From contig JAICMB010000255.1 in the NCBI GenBank assembly GCA_025929455.1, positions 1-5,587 on the forward strand: a DNA stretch of 5,587 nucleotides, in the 5' to 3' direction. A program made the position numbers and the translations under genes. The notes under the pieces were generated by a model. The model saw only the letters and a list, made by a program, of their open reading frames with translations, was not told the DNA's origin and ran no database searches. This DNA comes from Bryobacteraceae bacterium. GTDB taxonomy: Bacteria; Acidobacteriota; Terriglobia; Bryobacterales; Bryobacteraceae. Below are positions 1 through 5,587 of the stretch, in pieces; position 1 is the first letter of the stretch, and each line of letters opens with the position of its first letter.

Positions 1-609
1 ATCATCCCGCGCGGAATGGCGCTGGGCGTGACCATGCAGTTGCCGATCGACGATAAGCACACCTATACCCGCGACTACCTCACCACGCGACTGGCCATCA
101 TGATGGGCGGACGCCTCGCCGAGGAGTTGTTCCTCAACACCATGACGACCGGCGCCGGCAACGACATTGAGCAGGCCAGCGAATTGGCCCGCAAAATGGT
201 GTGCGAGTTCGGCATGAGCGATCTCGGTCCGCTGACCTTCGGCAAAAAAGAAGAGCAGATCTTCTTGGGCCGCGAAATCGCTCAGCACCGCGACTACAGC
301 GAAGCGACGGCGATTCGTATTGACGAGCACGTGCGCAAGTTGGTCCAGCAGGGCTATGACGTCGCCTCGGGCGTTCTGCATGATCGTTCCGACGCCTTGG
401 TGCGCATCGCGGAAGCGCTGCTCGAGCGCGAGATCCTGGATGGCGCCGAGGTTCATCTGCTGATCCAGAACGCGCAGCTCCCGCCGCTCGGCGGTCCGCC
501 GAAGGCGCCGAAAGAGCCCGACAGACCGCAGCAGGTGATCCAGCCCGGTAGTGCGGGCGGCACTAAACTGCCGGGTTTGCTTGGTGGTGAGCACCCGCAG
601 CCGGCCTAA
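1..609 (+). CDS. ftsH: ATP-dependent zinc metalloprotease FtsH, C-terminal part (5' end outside window)
   Basis: FtsH is a membrane-anchored AAA+ protease that extracts and degrades misfolded membrane proteins and some regulators. Only the last 202 residues are here, from 'IIPRG' onward: the second half of the M41 peptidase domain. The frame is open at base 1, so the ATG at 16 is internal. The membrane segments, the AAA ATPase and the HExxH zinc helix must lie upstream. Visible family marks are 'GGRLAEELF' (residues 36-44), 'TTGAGNDIEQAS' with D55 (nt 163-165) matching the third zinc ligand of the family, 'LARKMVCEFGMS', and 'FLGREIAQHRDYSEATA'. 'ALLEREILDG' closes the conserved helical part. 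About 50 further residues form a Pro/Gly-rich tail ending in 'GGEHPQPA'; such FtsH tails are variable and probably disordered. A terminator-like hairpin follows at 635. The family assignment is secure. Confidence 0.96.
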   Translation: MIPRGMALGVTMQLPIDDKHTYTRDYLTTRLAIMMGGRLAEELFLNTMTTGAGNDIEQASELARKMVCEFGMSDLGPLTFGKKEEQIFLGREIAQHRDYSEATAIRIDEHVRKLVQQGYDVASGVLHDRSDALVRIAEALLEREILDGAEVHLLIQNAQLPPLGGPPKAPKEPDRPQQVIQPGSAGGTKLPGLLGGEHPQPA

Positions 610-617
610 GCAAAATC

Positions 618-1298
618 GTGAGTGAAACCATTACGGCCGGGATCGCAAACGCGGTCCCGGCCTTTTCTGTATATCTTTTCGACGTTGACGGTACGCTGGT
701 GGACTCCGCGCCCGATATTTGCGGCGCGATCCAGAGCGTGCTGGCCGCCGCCGGCCGTACGGATGTGGAGGACGCGTTTCTGCGCCGCTACATCGGGCTG
801 CATCTGCTCGACACGTTTCAGGACGTGTTTCCCCATTACACGCCGGAGCAGATCGAAGCGTTGATCGCGGATTACCGGCGCGTGTATCCGTCGCGCGAAC
901 ACGCCTGCACGCGGCGGTTCGACGGCGTCGCGGAAGTGCTCGCGGCCTTACCCGGGCGCAAGTCGACGGCAACGACAAAAGGTACGCCAACTACGCGCAT
1001 CGTGCTCGAACGCTTCGGCCTACTCTCGTTTTTCGATCGCGTACAGGGCACGGACGGCTTTCCCGCCAAGCCCGCGCCCGACGTGATCTTCAAATCGATC
1101 GAGGCGTTCGGCGCCACACCGGACGATTGTCTGTTTGTGGGCGACTCGCCCGCCGACATGGAAGCCGGCAAACGCGCGGGCGTGAAGACGTGCGCGGTGC
1201 TGTGGGGCTACGGCGAGCGCGAGCAGTTGCTGCGTTGGGAGCCGGACTATGTGATCGATCGGCCGGAGCAGCTTTGCTCGACCGCTTCGGCGAGATGA
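618..1298 (+). CDS. HAD-superfamily (subfamily IA) phosphatase, phosphoglycolate phosphatase-like
   Basis: This is a probable cytosolic, Mg-dependent phosphomonoesterase of 226 residues, normal for phosphoglycolate phosphatase/beta-phosphoglucomutase-like HAD proteins. All four HAD motifs are present: I 'FDVDGTLVDS' (nucleophile D22, acid/base D24), II 'TATTKGTPTT' (T119), III K151 in 'KPAPDV', and IV 'FVGDSPADMEAGKRAG' (D176, D180). Residues of about 29-110 form the helical C1 cap that sets specificity, so the substrate (phosphoglycolate or another small phosphate ester) is not settled and no gene symbol is given. The start is the GTG at 618, 8 bases after the ftsH stop, with no clear Shine-Dalgarno. 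It is the only ATG/GTG/TTG in this frame between the upstream stop (588-590) and motif I, although residues 1-15 look non-conserved and coincide with the terminator-like hairpin. Translation by re-initiation after ftsH is possible. Confidence 0.9.
   Translation: MSETITAGIANAVPAFSVYLFDVDGTLVDSAPDICGAIQSVLAAAGRTDVEDAFLRRYIGLHLLDTFQDVFPHYTPEQIEALIADYRRVYPSREHACTRRFDGVAEVLAALPGRKSTATTKGTPTTRIVLERFGLLSFFDRVQGTDGFPAKPAPDVIFKSIEAFGATPDDCLFVGDSPADMEAGKRAGVKTCAVLWGYGEREQLLRWEPDYVIDRPEQLCSTASAR
635..668 (+). terminator. Intrinsic terminator-like hairpin after ftsH, inside the start of the HAD gene
   Basis: The arm 635-646 pairs with 651-662 around an AAAC loop (647-650). All 12 positions pair, 11 by Watson-Crick and one by a U.G wobble (643/654), and TTTTCT follows from 663. 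The stem is very GC-rich. This is the textbook shape of a Rho-independent terminator, and it lies 26 bases after the ftsH stop. What is odd is that it falls within codons 6-15 of the downstream HAD gene. It could therefore end ftsH transcription, attenuate HAD gene expression, or be kept open by ribosomes translating the HAD leader. The structure is seen in the sequence; the function is inferred. Confidence 0.72.
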
Positions 1299-1311
1299 TG
1301 TCTACATGCGC

Positions 1312-1316
1312 AAGGG
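1312..1316 (+). promoter_or_regulatory. Ribosome binding site deciding the HicB-like start
   Basis: AAGGG lies 7 bases before the GTG at 1324. The ATG at 1306 is in the same frame but has no comparable site upstream. This favours GTG 1324, which gives an N-terminus 'MSRFSLALEY' that fits the beginning of HicB-like proteins. Confidence 0.55.
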
Positions 1317-1323
1317 TTCATCT

Positions 1324-1539
1324 GTGAGTAGATTCTCGCTCGCCCTCGAGTACCACCGGGAATATGATGGCCGCTGGCTCGCGGATATATCGACGCTTCC
1401 CGGCGTTACCGCATATGCGCGGACCAAGAAGCAAGCGACTGCCGCCGTGCAGGCGCTTGCGCTGCGGCTGATCGCCGACCGTCTGGAGCACGGGGAAGCA
1501 CTCCCCGGCCCAATGGACGTGTCCTTCATTGCCGCCTGA
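1324..1539 (+). CDS. hicB: HicB-like antitoxin (type II toxin-antitoxin)
   Basis: This small protein of 71 residues from GTG 1324 (77 if the ATG at 1306 is used) should bind and neutralise the HicA-like toxin encoded next. It has the short HicB pattern: a beta strand 'FSLALEYHREYDGRWLADI', then 'STLPGVTAYARTKKQA', the family's 'LPGv.a.G.T..eA' signature, then a helix 'VQALALRLIADRLEHGE'. It ends at 'MDVSFIAA'. No ribbon-helix-helix or helix-turn-helix domain follows, so it looks like an antitoxin core without its own DNA-binding part, and repression of its own promoter is doubtful. It starts 25 bases after the phosphatase stop and overlaps the toxin gene by 11 bases, which suggests coupled translation. 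I saw no convincing promoter just upstream. The family call rests on motif recognition and on the toxin-like neighbour. Confidence 0.75.
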   Translation: MSRFSLALEYHREYDGRWLADISTLPGVTAYARTKKQATAAVQALALRLIADRLEHGEALPGPMDVSFIAA

Positions 1540-1765
1540 TTGGCCTTCCACCAAAGCGAAGCAGGCGCTCGCAGCGTTATTGCGAATCGGCTGGCGAATC
1601 AAGCGGCAGAGTGGGACGTCGCATCGCATTCTTGAACGCCCCGACTGGCCGGATTTCCTGTTCGCGTACCACGACCGCGTCACGCTCGATCCTACGGCGA
1701 TGAAACTGCTGGCGAAGAAACCGGCCTGCGCCGGGAAGACTTGTAGGTCTATGCCGCAGGCTTGA
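1529..1765 (+). CDS. hicA: HicA-like mRNA interferase toxin, C-terminus apparently frameshifted
   Basis: HicA toxins are small double-stranded-RNA-binding-fold proteins that cleave mRNA through a conserved histidine. Here 'KQALAALLRIGWRIKRQSG' leads to 'GTSHRIL', with H32 as the likely catalytic residue, then 'RPDWPDFLFAYHD', as in the HicA group that pairs with short HicB proteins. The start is a TTG at 1529, the only usable one in frame, inside the end of hicB. As read, the protein is 78 residues and ends 'KKPACAGKTCRSMPQA', which does not look like the family. If one base is added next to the A-run at 1718-1720, the frame reads 'KKTGLRREDL' and stops at 1744-1746. That gives 72 residues and the usual 'TGL..EDL' ending, and removes the overlap with the convergent oxidase gene. 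So either a real 1-base deletion or a homopolymer sequencing error is present. The catalytic half is intact, so activity cannot be excluded. Confidence 0.72.
   Translation: MPPDWPSTKAKQALAALLRIGWRIKRQSGTSHRILERPDWPDFLFAYHDRVTLDPTAMKLLAKKPACAGKTCRSMPQA
1724..1761. repeat. Inverted repeat at the convergent gene ends
   Basis: GCCTGCG (1724-1730) is the reverse complement of CGCAGGC (1755-1761). Between them AGAC (1737-1740) pairs with GTCT (1747-1750). The structure spans both the restored hicA stop and the oxidase stop. It might act as a bidirectional end-of-transcript structure, but the loop is interrupted and neither side has a good T-run, so terminator function is only a possibility. Confidence 0.25.
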
Positions 1766-3149
1766 TGTTCTGATTCAACCGGAACACGTTGTCCGGATCG
1801 TACTTTTTCTTCACTTGCGCCAGTCTCGAATAGTTGCCGCGATAGCACGCCGCAATGCGCTCGTCACCCTCTTCCATCAGGAAGTTCACGTAACAGCCGC
1901 CCGCTGAGTGCGGGTGCAGCGCGGACCAGTAATTCCGTACCCACTCTCGGTACTGCGGCATCGGACCCGGATCGGCATTGATGGCGCCGAGAATGTGCAC
2001 GAACTCCGTGTCTCGATAGCTGAACGCCGTCGCGTCTTGTGGAACGTCGTGCACCGCACCGTCCATCGGATAGATGTGGACGACGGAGTTTGGGGTCGGG
2101 ACCGATGGACCGTACCGGACGTGCTCGGTAACGATCTCGGGACTGAGGTCATTCACGAAGTCGGCCTTCCAATAATGGTTCAGGCCGGGAGGCACCAGCG
2201 CATCGAAGATGCCTTGCAAAACCGGGTACGGCATCGGGCCGGTATGCGCGAACACCGGTGGGCCGAATTCACGTAGCGGTCGCGTGGCTTCCTCGCCCTT
2301 GGCGGGGTCGCCGCAATACGCCATCACGACTCCGACGAGCGTTTTCATGTGCAGCTTCGCGGGAAATGCAGGCGCTGGCGGCACCATGAGAAACGCGAAG
2401 AACGCGCTCAACTCGCGCGGCGCGCTCTCCATAAAATCGCGGAAGTGCTGCAGCGCCTCCTGCGCGCGCTCCAGCGGATACAAAACGGGTCCGGCGTACA
2501 CGGTGCCGACTGGGTGAAGCCGGAACTCGAACGAGGTCGCGACTCCGAAGTTGCCGCCGCCGCCGCGCAACGCCCAGAACAGGTCCGGATTTTCATTCGC
2601 GCTCGCCTTCAGCAAACGCCCATCCGCAGTAACCACATCGGCCGAGATGAGGTTGTCGCAACTGAGGCCGTAACGGCGCGACAGGTAGCCGAACCCGCCG
2701 CCGAGCGTCAGGCCGGCAATGCCTGTAGTCGATATGATGCCGCCCGGCGTCGCCAACCCGAACGCCTGAGTGGCATGGTCCAGGTCGCCCCAGGTGCACC
2801 CGGCATCGGCGCGCACTACCCGCGCGGCTGGATCGACGTGCGCGCTCTTCATGCGCGAGAAGTCGATCACAAGCCCGCCATCGCAGGTACTGAAGCCGGC
2901 GACATTGTGACTGCCGCCGCGGATAGCGATGGGCAGATCGTTCTCGCGCGCGAAGCGGATACAACTGATGACGTCCGCGGCATCGGCGCAGCGGACGATC
3001 AAGTTCGGCCGCCGGTCGATCATCGCGTTGTAAACATGGCGCGCGCTTTCATAAGCGTCGTCGCCGGGACGGATCGCCTGCCCTCGCAAACTGGATATGA
3101 ATGCTTGGGCGCCGGCATTAAGAGCGGGCGCGGTATTCGCGGTTTCCAT
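1749..3149 (-). CDS. FAD-binding oxidoreductase, berberine bridge enzyme (BBE)-like
   Basis: This 466-residue flavoprotein of the VAO/PCMH fold is full length. Known relatives oxidise alcohols, sugars or alkaloid-type substrates and pass electrons to O2 or another acceptor; the substrate here cannot be told. Visible parts are the FAD_binding_4 domain (about 48-215) with 'IAIRGGSHNVAGFSTCDGG', where H81 matches the residue linked to the FAD 8-alpha position, then 'TPGGIISTTGIAGLTLGGG' (134-152) and 'ENPDLFWALRGGGGNFGV'. The BBE C-terminal module (about 405-462) includes 'GCYVNFL' and 'YDPDNVFRLNQNI'. The cysteine giving a second flavin bond in plant BBE ('GWCPTVG' type) is absent ('GGIISTTG'), so single histidyl attachment is inferred. 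There is no signal peptide, so it is probably cytosolic. ATG 3149 is fixed by a strong ribosome site 6 bases upstream. It lies 36 bases after the DUF1552 gene, probably in one operon. Confidence 0.93.
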   Translation of the reverse strand: METANTAPALNAGAQAFISSLRGQAIRPGDDAYESARHVYNAMIDRRPNLIVRCADAADVISCIRFARENDLPIAIRGGSHNVAGFSTCDGGLVIDFSRMKSAHVDPAARVVRADAGCTWGDLDHATQAFGLATPGGIISTTGIAGLTLGGGFGYLSRRYGLSCDNLISADVVTADGRLLKASANENPDLFWALRGGGGNFGVATSFEFRLHPVGTVYAGPVLYPLERAQEALQHFRDFMESAPRELSAFFAFLMVPPAPAFPAKLHMKTLVGVVMAYCGDPAKGEEATRPLREFGPPVFAHTGPMPYPVLQGIFDALVPPGLNHYWKADFVNDLSPEIVTEHVRYGPSVPTPNSVVHIYPMDGAVHDVPQDATAFSYRDTEFVHILGAINADPGPMPQYREWVRNYWSALHPHSAGGCYVNFLMEEGDERIAACYRGNYSRLAQVKKKYDPDNVFRLNQNIKPAA

Positions 3150-3155
3150 ATAAAT

Positions 3156-3161
3156 CTCCTT
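3156..3161 (-). promoter_or_regulatory. Shine-Dalgarno site of the BBE-like oxidase gene
   Basis: On the minus strand AAGGAG is followed by ATTTAT and then the ATG at 3149. It is the strongest ribosome binding site in the window. It suggests that the last gene of the minus-strand group is translated independently and well. Confidence 0.8.
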
Positions 3162-3185
3162 ACCCGATGGGAGCCACCGCGTAGT

Positions 3186-4517
3186 TTACAACGCCCGCAA
3201 TCTCTCCTGGGCGTCCCCGAATTGCTCCAGTTTCACCCCGTAGCGGTCCATGAGCGAGACGTACAGGCTGCACATCTTGCGGTTGTCGCGGCTCTCCTTC
3301 AAATAATTAAGCGTACGTCCGGTCTGAAGCGAGCCACCGAGGCCGCCGGCGAGCACCACCGGCAGGCGAAAGTTATCGTGCTTACGCCCGATCCACATAT
3401 TCGAGAGAAACATCAGGCAGGAATGATCCAGTACCGTTCCGTCCCCCTCCTTCATAGCGTCGAGCTTGGAGGCAAGATATGCGAATTGGCTTACATGGAA
3501 GCGGGCGATGCGCTCGTATCCATCCGAATTGTTGTTATGCGAGGCGGCGTGGTGACCTTCCCGCACTTGCAGGAACGGATAGTACATGGCGGAAAGATCG
3601 CGCGAGATGATGAGCGATGCAACGCGGGTCTTGTCCGTCTGGAACGCGATCGCGATGATGTCGCACATCAGCCGCGCGTGATCGCGCAGGTCTTCGGGCA
3701 AGCCGTTCGCCGGGCGATCCATCGCGGCAGTAATCGTGTTCTTCTTTTTCGCGGCGTCCTCGGCGTCCGCTTTACCCTTGCGCATGCCGTCGACGCGCTT
3801 CTCCACCTCGCGCACGCTAGTCAGATATTCATCCAACTTGCTCGTATCGGCGGAGCTGAGCTTCCTCGTGAGCGACTGCGTGCGTTCCTTCACGCGGTCG
3901 AGAATGCTGATGTTCAGCAGACTTCCGCGGTTGTCAAAAAGGTTATCCCAGGCGAGCGATGGGTAAATCTCCAGCGGTACGGGCGAGTCCGGCGTCTGCC
4001 ACGAGATGTGGGAACTGTACGCCATCGAGAAGTTCGTCTCGTGGTAACCGGTCATCGGTTGATCGCAGGCCAGCACGATGCTCGATTGCGGCGTGTCCTG
4101 GCCAATATGGTTCGCGATCATCTGATCGATGCTGATGCCGGAGTGGATAATGGCGCCCTTTGCAATGTGCGCGCCCGATAGCAGGCTGCCGGTCTGCCCG
4201 GGATGAATGCCCTGACCCGTCAGCGCGTGCACGTACAGGCCGTCGATGATGTTGATCTTCTGCTTCAGCGGTTCGAGCGGCGCCAGCGTCTTGCTCAGCT
4301 TCATATCGGCGCCCTGCCCCTCCGCGCTCCAGTGGTCCTCGTTGATGCCATTGCCGAGAAACACCGTGGCAAAGCGTTTCGGGAACGCGGAAGGCGGCGG
4401 CGTGTCCGCGAAAGCGTCAAGCGACGCCAGCCATGGCAACGTCATGGCGCAGCCTGCGCCGCGAAGCACAGTTCGCCGGGTCATGCGCTGAGCGGAATTT
4501 CTCTTCGAGCGGGGCAT
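3186..4517 (-). CDS. DUF1552 family protein with Tat signal peptide
   Basis: This 443-residue exported protein belongs to the DUF1552 family (PF07586), whose biochemical role is unknown. The N-terminus is a Tat signal: twin arginines R14-R15 in 'TRRTVLRG', a hydrophobic stretch of about 20-33, and an 'AFA' cleavage site near residue 37. A folded, perhaps cofactor-bearing periplasmic protein is therefore expected. Family marks are 'KRFATVFLGNGIN' (47-59), 'GIHPGQTGSLLSGAHIAKG' (103-121), 'SISIDQMIA'-like 'GISIDQMIANHIG', 'DHARLMCDIIAIAFQTDKTRV' split across 279-299, and 'RLPVVLAGGLGGSLQTGR' (384-401). Residues of about 205-260 are a charged helical, possibly coiled-coil insert rich in Lys and Glu. 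The ATG follows the stop of the DUF1592 gene by 2 bases, so translation is probably coupled. Such neighbours are usual for this family. Function is not assigned. Confidence 0.92.
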   Translation of the reverse strand: MPRSKRNSAQRMTRRTVLRGAGCAMTLPWLASLDAFADTPPPSAFPKRFATVFLGNGINEDHWSAEGQGADMKLSKTLAPLEPLKQKINIIDGLYVHALTGQGIHPGQTGSLLSGAHIAKGAIIHSGISIDQMIANHIGQDTPQSSIVLACDQPMTGYHETNFSMAYSSHISWQTPDSPVPLEIYPSLAWDNLFDNRGSLLNISILDRVKERTQSLTRKLSSADTSKLDEYLTSVREVEKRVDGMRKGKADAEDAAKKKNTITAAMDRPANGLPEDLRDHARLMCDIIAIAFQTDKTRVASLIISRDLSAMYYPFLQVREGHHAASHNNNSDGYERIARFHVSQFAYLASKLDAMKEGDGTVLDHSCLMFLSNMWIGRKHDNFRLPVVLAGGLGGSLQTGRTLNYLKESRDNRKMCSLYVSLMDRYGVKLEQFGDAQERLRAL

Positions 4518-4519
4518 CT

Positions 4520-5587
4520 CTAATTCGCCTTTCTCGGTGGCGGTTCGAACTTCGCCATCTGATCCGTATGCTGGGCGCGGCGGTCGCGGAACTGCGGGCT
4601 GGCGACGATCGTCTCGACCAGGGAGCTGAAACGATAGCCGTGCGCGCGGAGCCGCGTGGTCATGTTCTCGATGAGCGACTCATCGGAGAGCTGCAGCGAC
4701 CGATTGAGCGCGTACGCGAGCAGCTTGCGGCTTAGCGTGTTGATGAAATCCTGCTCACGGTGCGCCACGATGTACGCGCGCAAGCCCGCGAGGCCGTCAC
4801 CTTCGAATCCTCCTGGGTAGTTCACGCGCGTGTCCACGGTGCGCCCGGCCAAGTCCTTCGTTCTGGCGCCGCCGACAGGTCCATAGCCCTCGAACGCGAG
4901 GCCGAACGAATCGAAATGCGAGTGGCACGCGGCACATAAAGGATTCTGCCGGTGGCGCACCAGCATGTCGCGCACGGGCAGTTCCGATTTCGATTCGTCG
5001 GCCGGTAGTTCCGGAACCACCGGCGGCGGGGGCGGAATGATCTGTCCAAGCACTGTTTGCACAACCCAGTGGCCGCGCTTCACTGGGCTCGTACGCAGGC
5101 CGGGCGAGTTCTGCGTCAGGAACACGGCCATGGGCAGCAGGCTGCCGCGTCCATAACGGGCCGCATCGTCGACACGAACCCAGTGATCGGCATCGCCGGT
5201 CACGCCCGGAATGCCGTAGTGCTTCGCGAGCACCGGATTCACAAACGTGTAGTTGCCGAACAGCAGATCGCGGACGGAGCGATCGTTGCGAACGGCATCT
5301 TCGACGTAGCGAATAGGCTCTTCAAACATCGCCTCGCGCAATTGGTCGTTGAAGGTGGGGAATCGTTCGCGGTCGACAGAATTGTTGGTTTCAAAATGGC
5401 GGAAACCCAGCCAGTTGCCCGCGAATTCGGTGGCGAAGCCGCTAACGCGCGCGTCCTTCAACATCCGGCGCGTTTGCGCGAGCAGCACGCCGGTGTTTTC
5501 GAGATCGCCCGCGGCGGCGTGCCGCAATAACTCCTCGTCGGGCATGCTCGACCACAAGAAATAGCTCAAGCGGTTCGCAAGAGCGTA
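4520..5587 (-). CDS. DUF1592/DUF1588/DUF1585 (PSD4-PSCyt3-PSD2) c-type cytochrome protein, 5' end outside window
   Basis: This is the C-terminal 355 residues of a large, surely longer, exported protein; the frame is open at the right edge ('YALANRLSYFLWSSMPDEEL'). In order there is DUF1592/PSD4 (about 1-140, with 'FAGNWLGFR' and 'DLLFGNYTFVNPVLAKHYGI'), then DUF1588/PSCyt3 (about 145-245), then DUF1585/PSD2 (about 275-335, 'LSRKLLAYALNRSL' and 'LVETIVASPQFRDRR'). PSCyt3 holds one haem c site, 'CAACH' at nt 4922-4936, preceded by 'GLRTSPVKRGHWV' and a run of five prolines. Relatives usually also carry DUF1587, DUF1595 and sometimes an N-terminal cytochrome domain, expected beyond the window. 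Haem attachment requires export, so the protein should act in the periplasm or at the outer surface, perhaps as an electron carrier. It is the first visible gene of the minus-strand group. The substrate or partner redox reaction is unknown. Confidence 0.93.
   Translation of the reverse strand, partial: YALANRLSYFLWSSMPDEELLRHAAAGDLENTGVLLAQTRRMLKDARVSGFATEFAGNWLGFRHFETNNSVDRERFPTFNDQLREAMFEEPIRYVEDAVRNDRSVRDLLFGNYTFVNPVLAKHYGIPGVTGDADHWVRVDDAARYGRGSLLPMAVFLTQNSPGLRTSPVKRGHWVVQTVLGQIIPPPPPVVPELPADESKSELPVRDMLVRHRQNPLCAACHSHFDSFGLAFEGYGPVGGARTKDLAGRTVDTRVNYPGGFEGDGLAGLRAYIVAHREQDFINTLSRKLLAYALNRSLQLSDESLIENMTTRLRAHGYRFSSLVETIVASPQFRDRRAQHTDQMAKFEPPPRKAN

Noticed and set aside
544..575. Hairpin CCCGG-TAGTG / CACTA-CCGGG near the ftsH 3' end, followed by TTT
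   Set aside because: It has a 5-base bulge and only a TTT tail, and it lies in a Gly/Pro-rich coding tail where such pairing arises easily. The hairpin at 635-662 is a far better terminator.
1274..1306. Possible promoter (TTGCTC box) before the HicB-like gene
   Set aside because: No acceptable -10 box at 16-18 bases was found, and the sequence codes for the end of the phosphatase.
719..1327. A 202-codon plus-strand frame within the HAD phosphatase gene
   Set aside because: It is Arg/Ala-rich, has no motif, and lies entirely over the phosphatase frame, which carries all four HAD motifs.
3150..3185. Possible separate promoter for the BBE-like oxidase gene
   Set aside because: The 36-base gap holds a good ribosome binding site but no -35/-10 pair or terminator that I can see. 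Shared transcription with the genes upstream is simpler.
2349..4181. A 610-codon open frame on the plus strand opposite the oxidase and DUF1552 genes
   Set aside because: Its codons line up exactly as reverse complements of the sense codons, and the two minus-strand genes share one frame. It stays open only because TTA, CTA and TCA codons are rare in GC-rich genes. The protein shows no recognisable domain, while both opposite genes match known families.
5057..5530. A 157-codon plus-strand frame opposite the cytochrome protein gene
   Set aside because: It is antisense to conserved DUF1592/DUF1588 coding sequence and has no recognisable domain of its own.

Overview
This is a GC-rich, gene-dense bacterial window, most likely from an Acidobacteriota-like organism. 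That guess is an inference from three things. An exported DUF1592/PSCyt3 cytochrome protein is paired with a Tat-exported DUF1552 protein, a family combination known mainly from Acidobacteriota, Planctomycetota, Verrucomicrobiota and Myxococcota. The FtsH C-terminus is of the 'LLEREILDG' type. The GC content is high. No 16S or other decisive marker is present, and no tRNA, IS element, CRISPR array or origin was seen.

Plus strand, left part (1-1765): the 3' end of ftsH (membrane AAA+ zinc protease) runs in from the left edge. Eight bases after its stop comes a HAD-family phosphatase gene of the phosphoglycolate phosphatase type. A near-perfect intrinsic-terminator hairpin (12 paired positions, AAAC loop, TTTT) lies inside the first 16 codons of that gene, so it seems to close the ftsH transcript while overlapping the start of the next gene. 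Then comes a small antitoxin-first toxin-antitoxin pair: a HicB-like protein and an overlapping HicA-like toxin. The toxin gene carries an apparent 1-base loss near its 3' end. Restoring it gives the normal family C-terminus and a stop just before the convergent neighbour.

Minus strand, right part (1749-5587, read right to left): a DUF1592-DUF1588-DUF1585 protein with one CXXCH haem site (5' end beyond the window) is followed after 2 nt by a Tat-signal DUF1552 protein. After a further 36 nt comes a BBE-like FAD-dependent oxidase with its own strong ribosome binding site. The three are closely packed and probably one operon whose promoter lies outside the window to the right. An exported c-type cytochrome, an exported partner of unknown function and a probably histidyl-linked flavoprotein suggest an oxidative pathway. 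The substrate is unknown, and this is the part of the window most likely to hold undescribed biology.

The plus and minus gene groups converge at about 1746-1749 with almost no spacer. There is no gene-free stretch longer than 300 bases.
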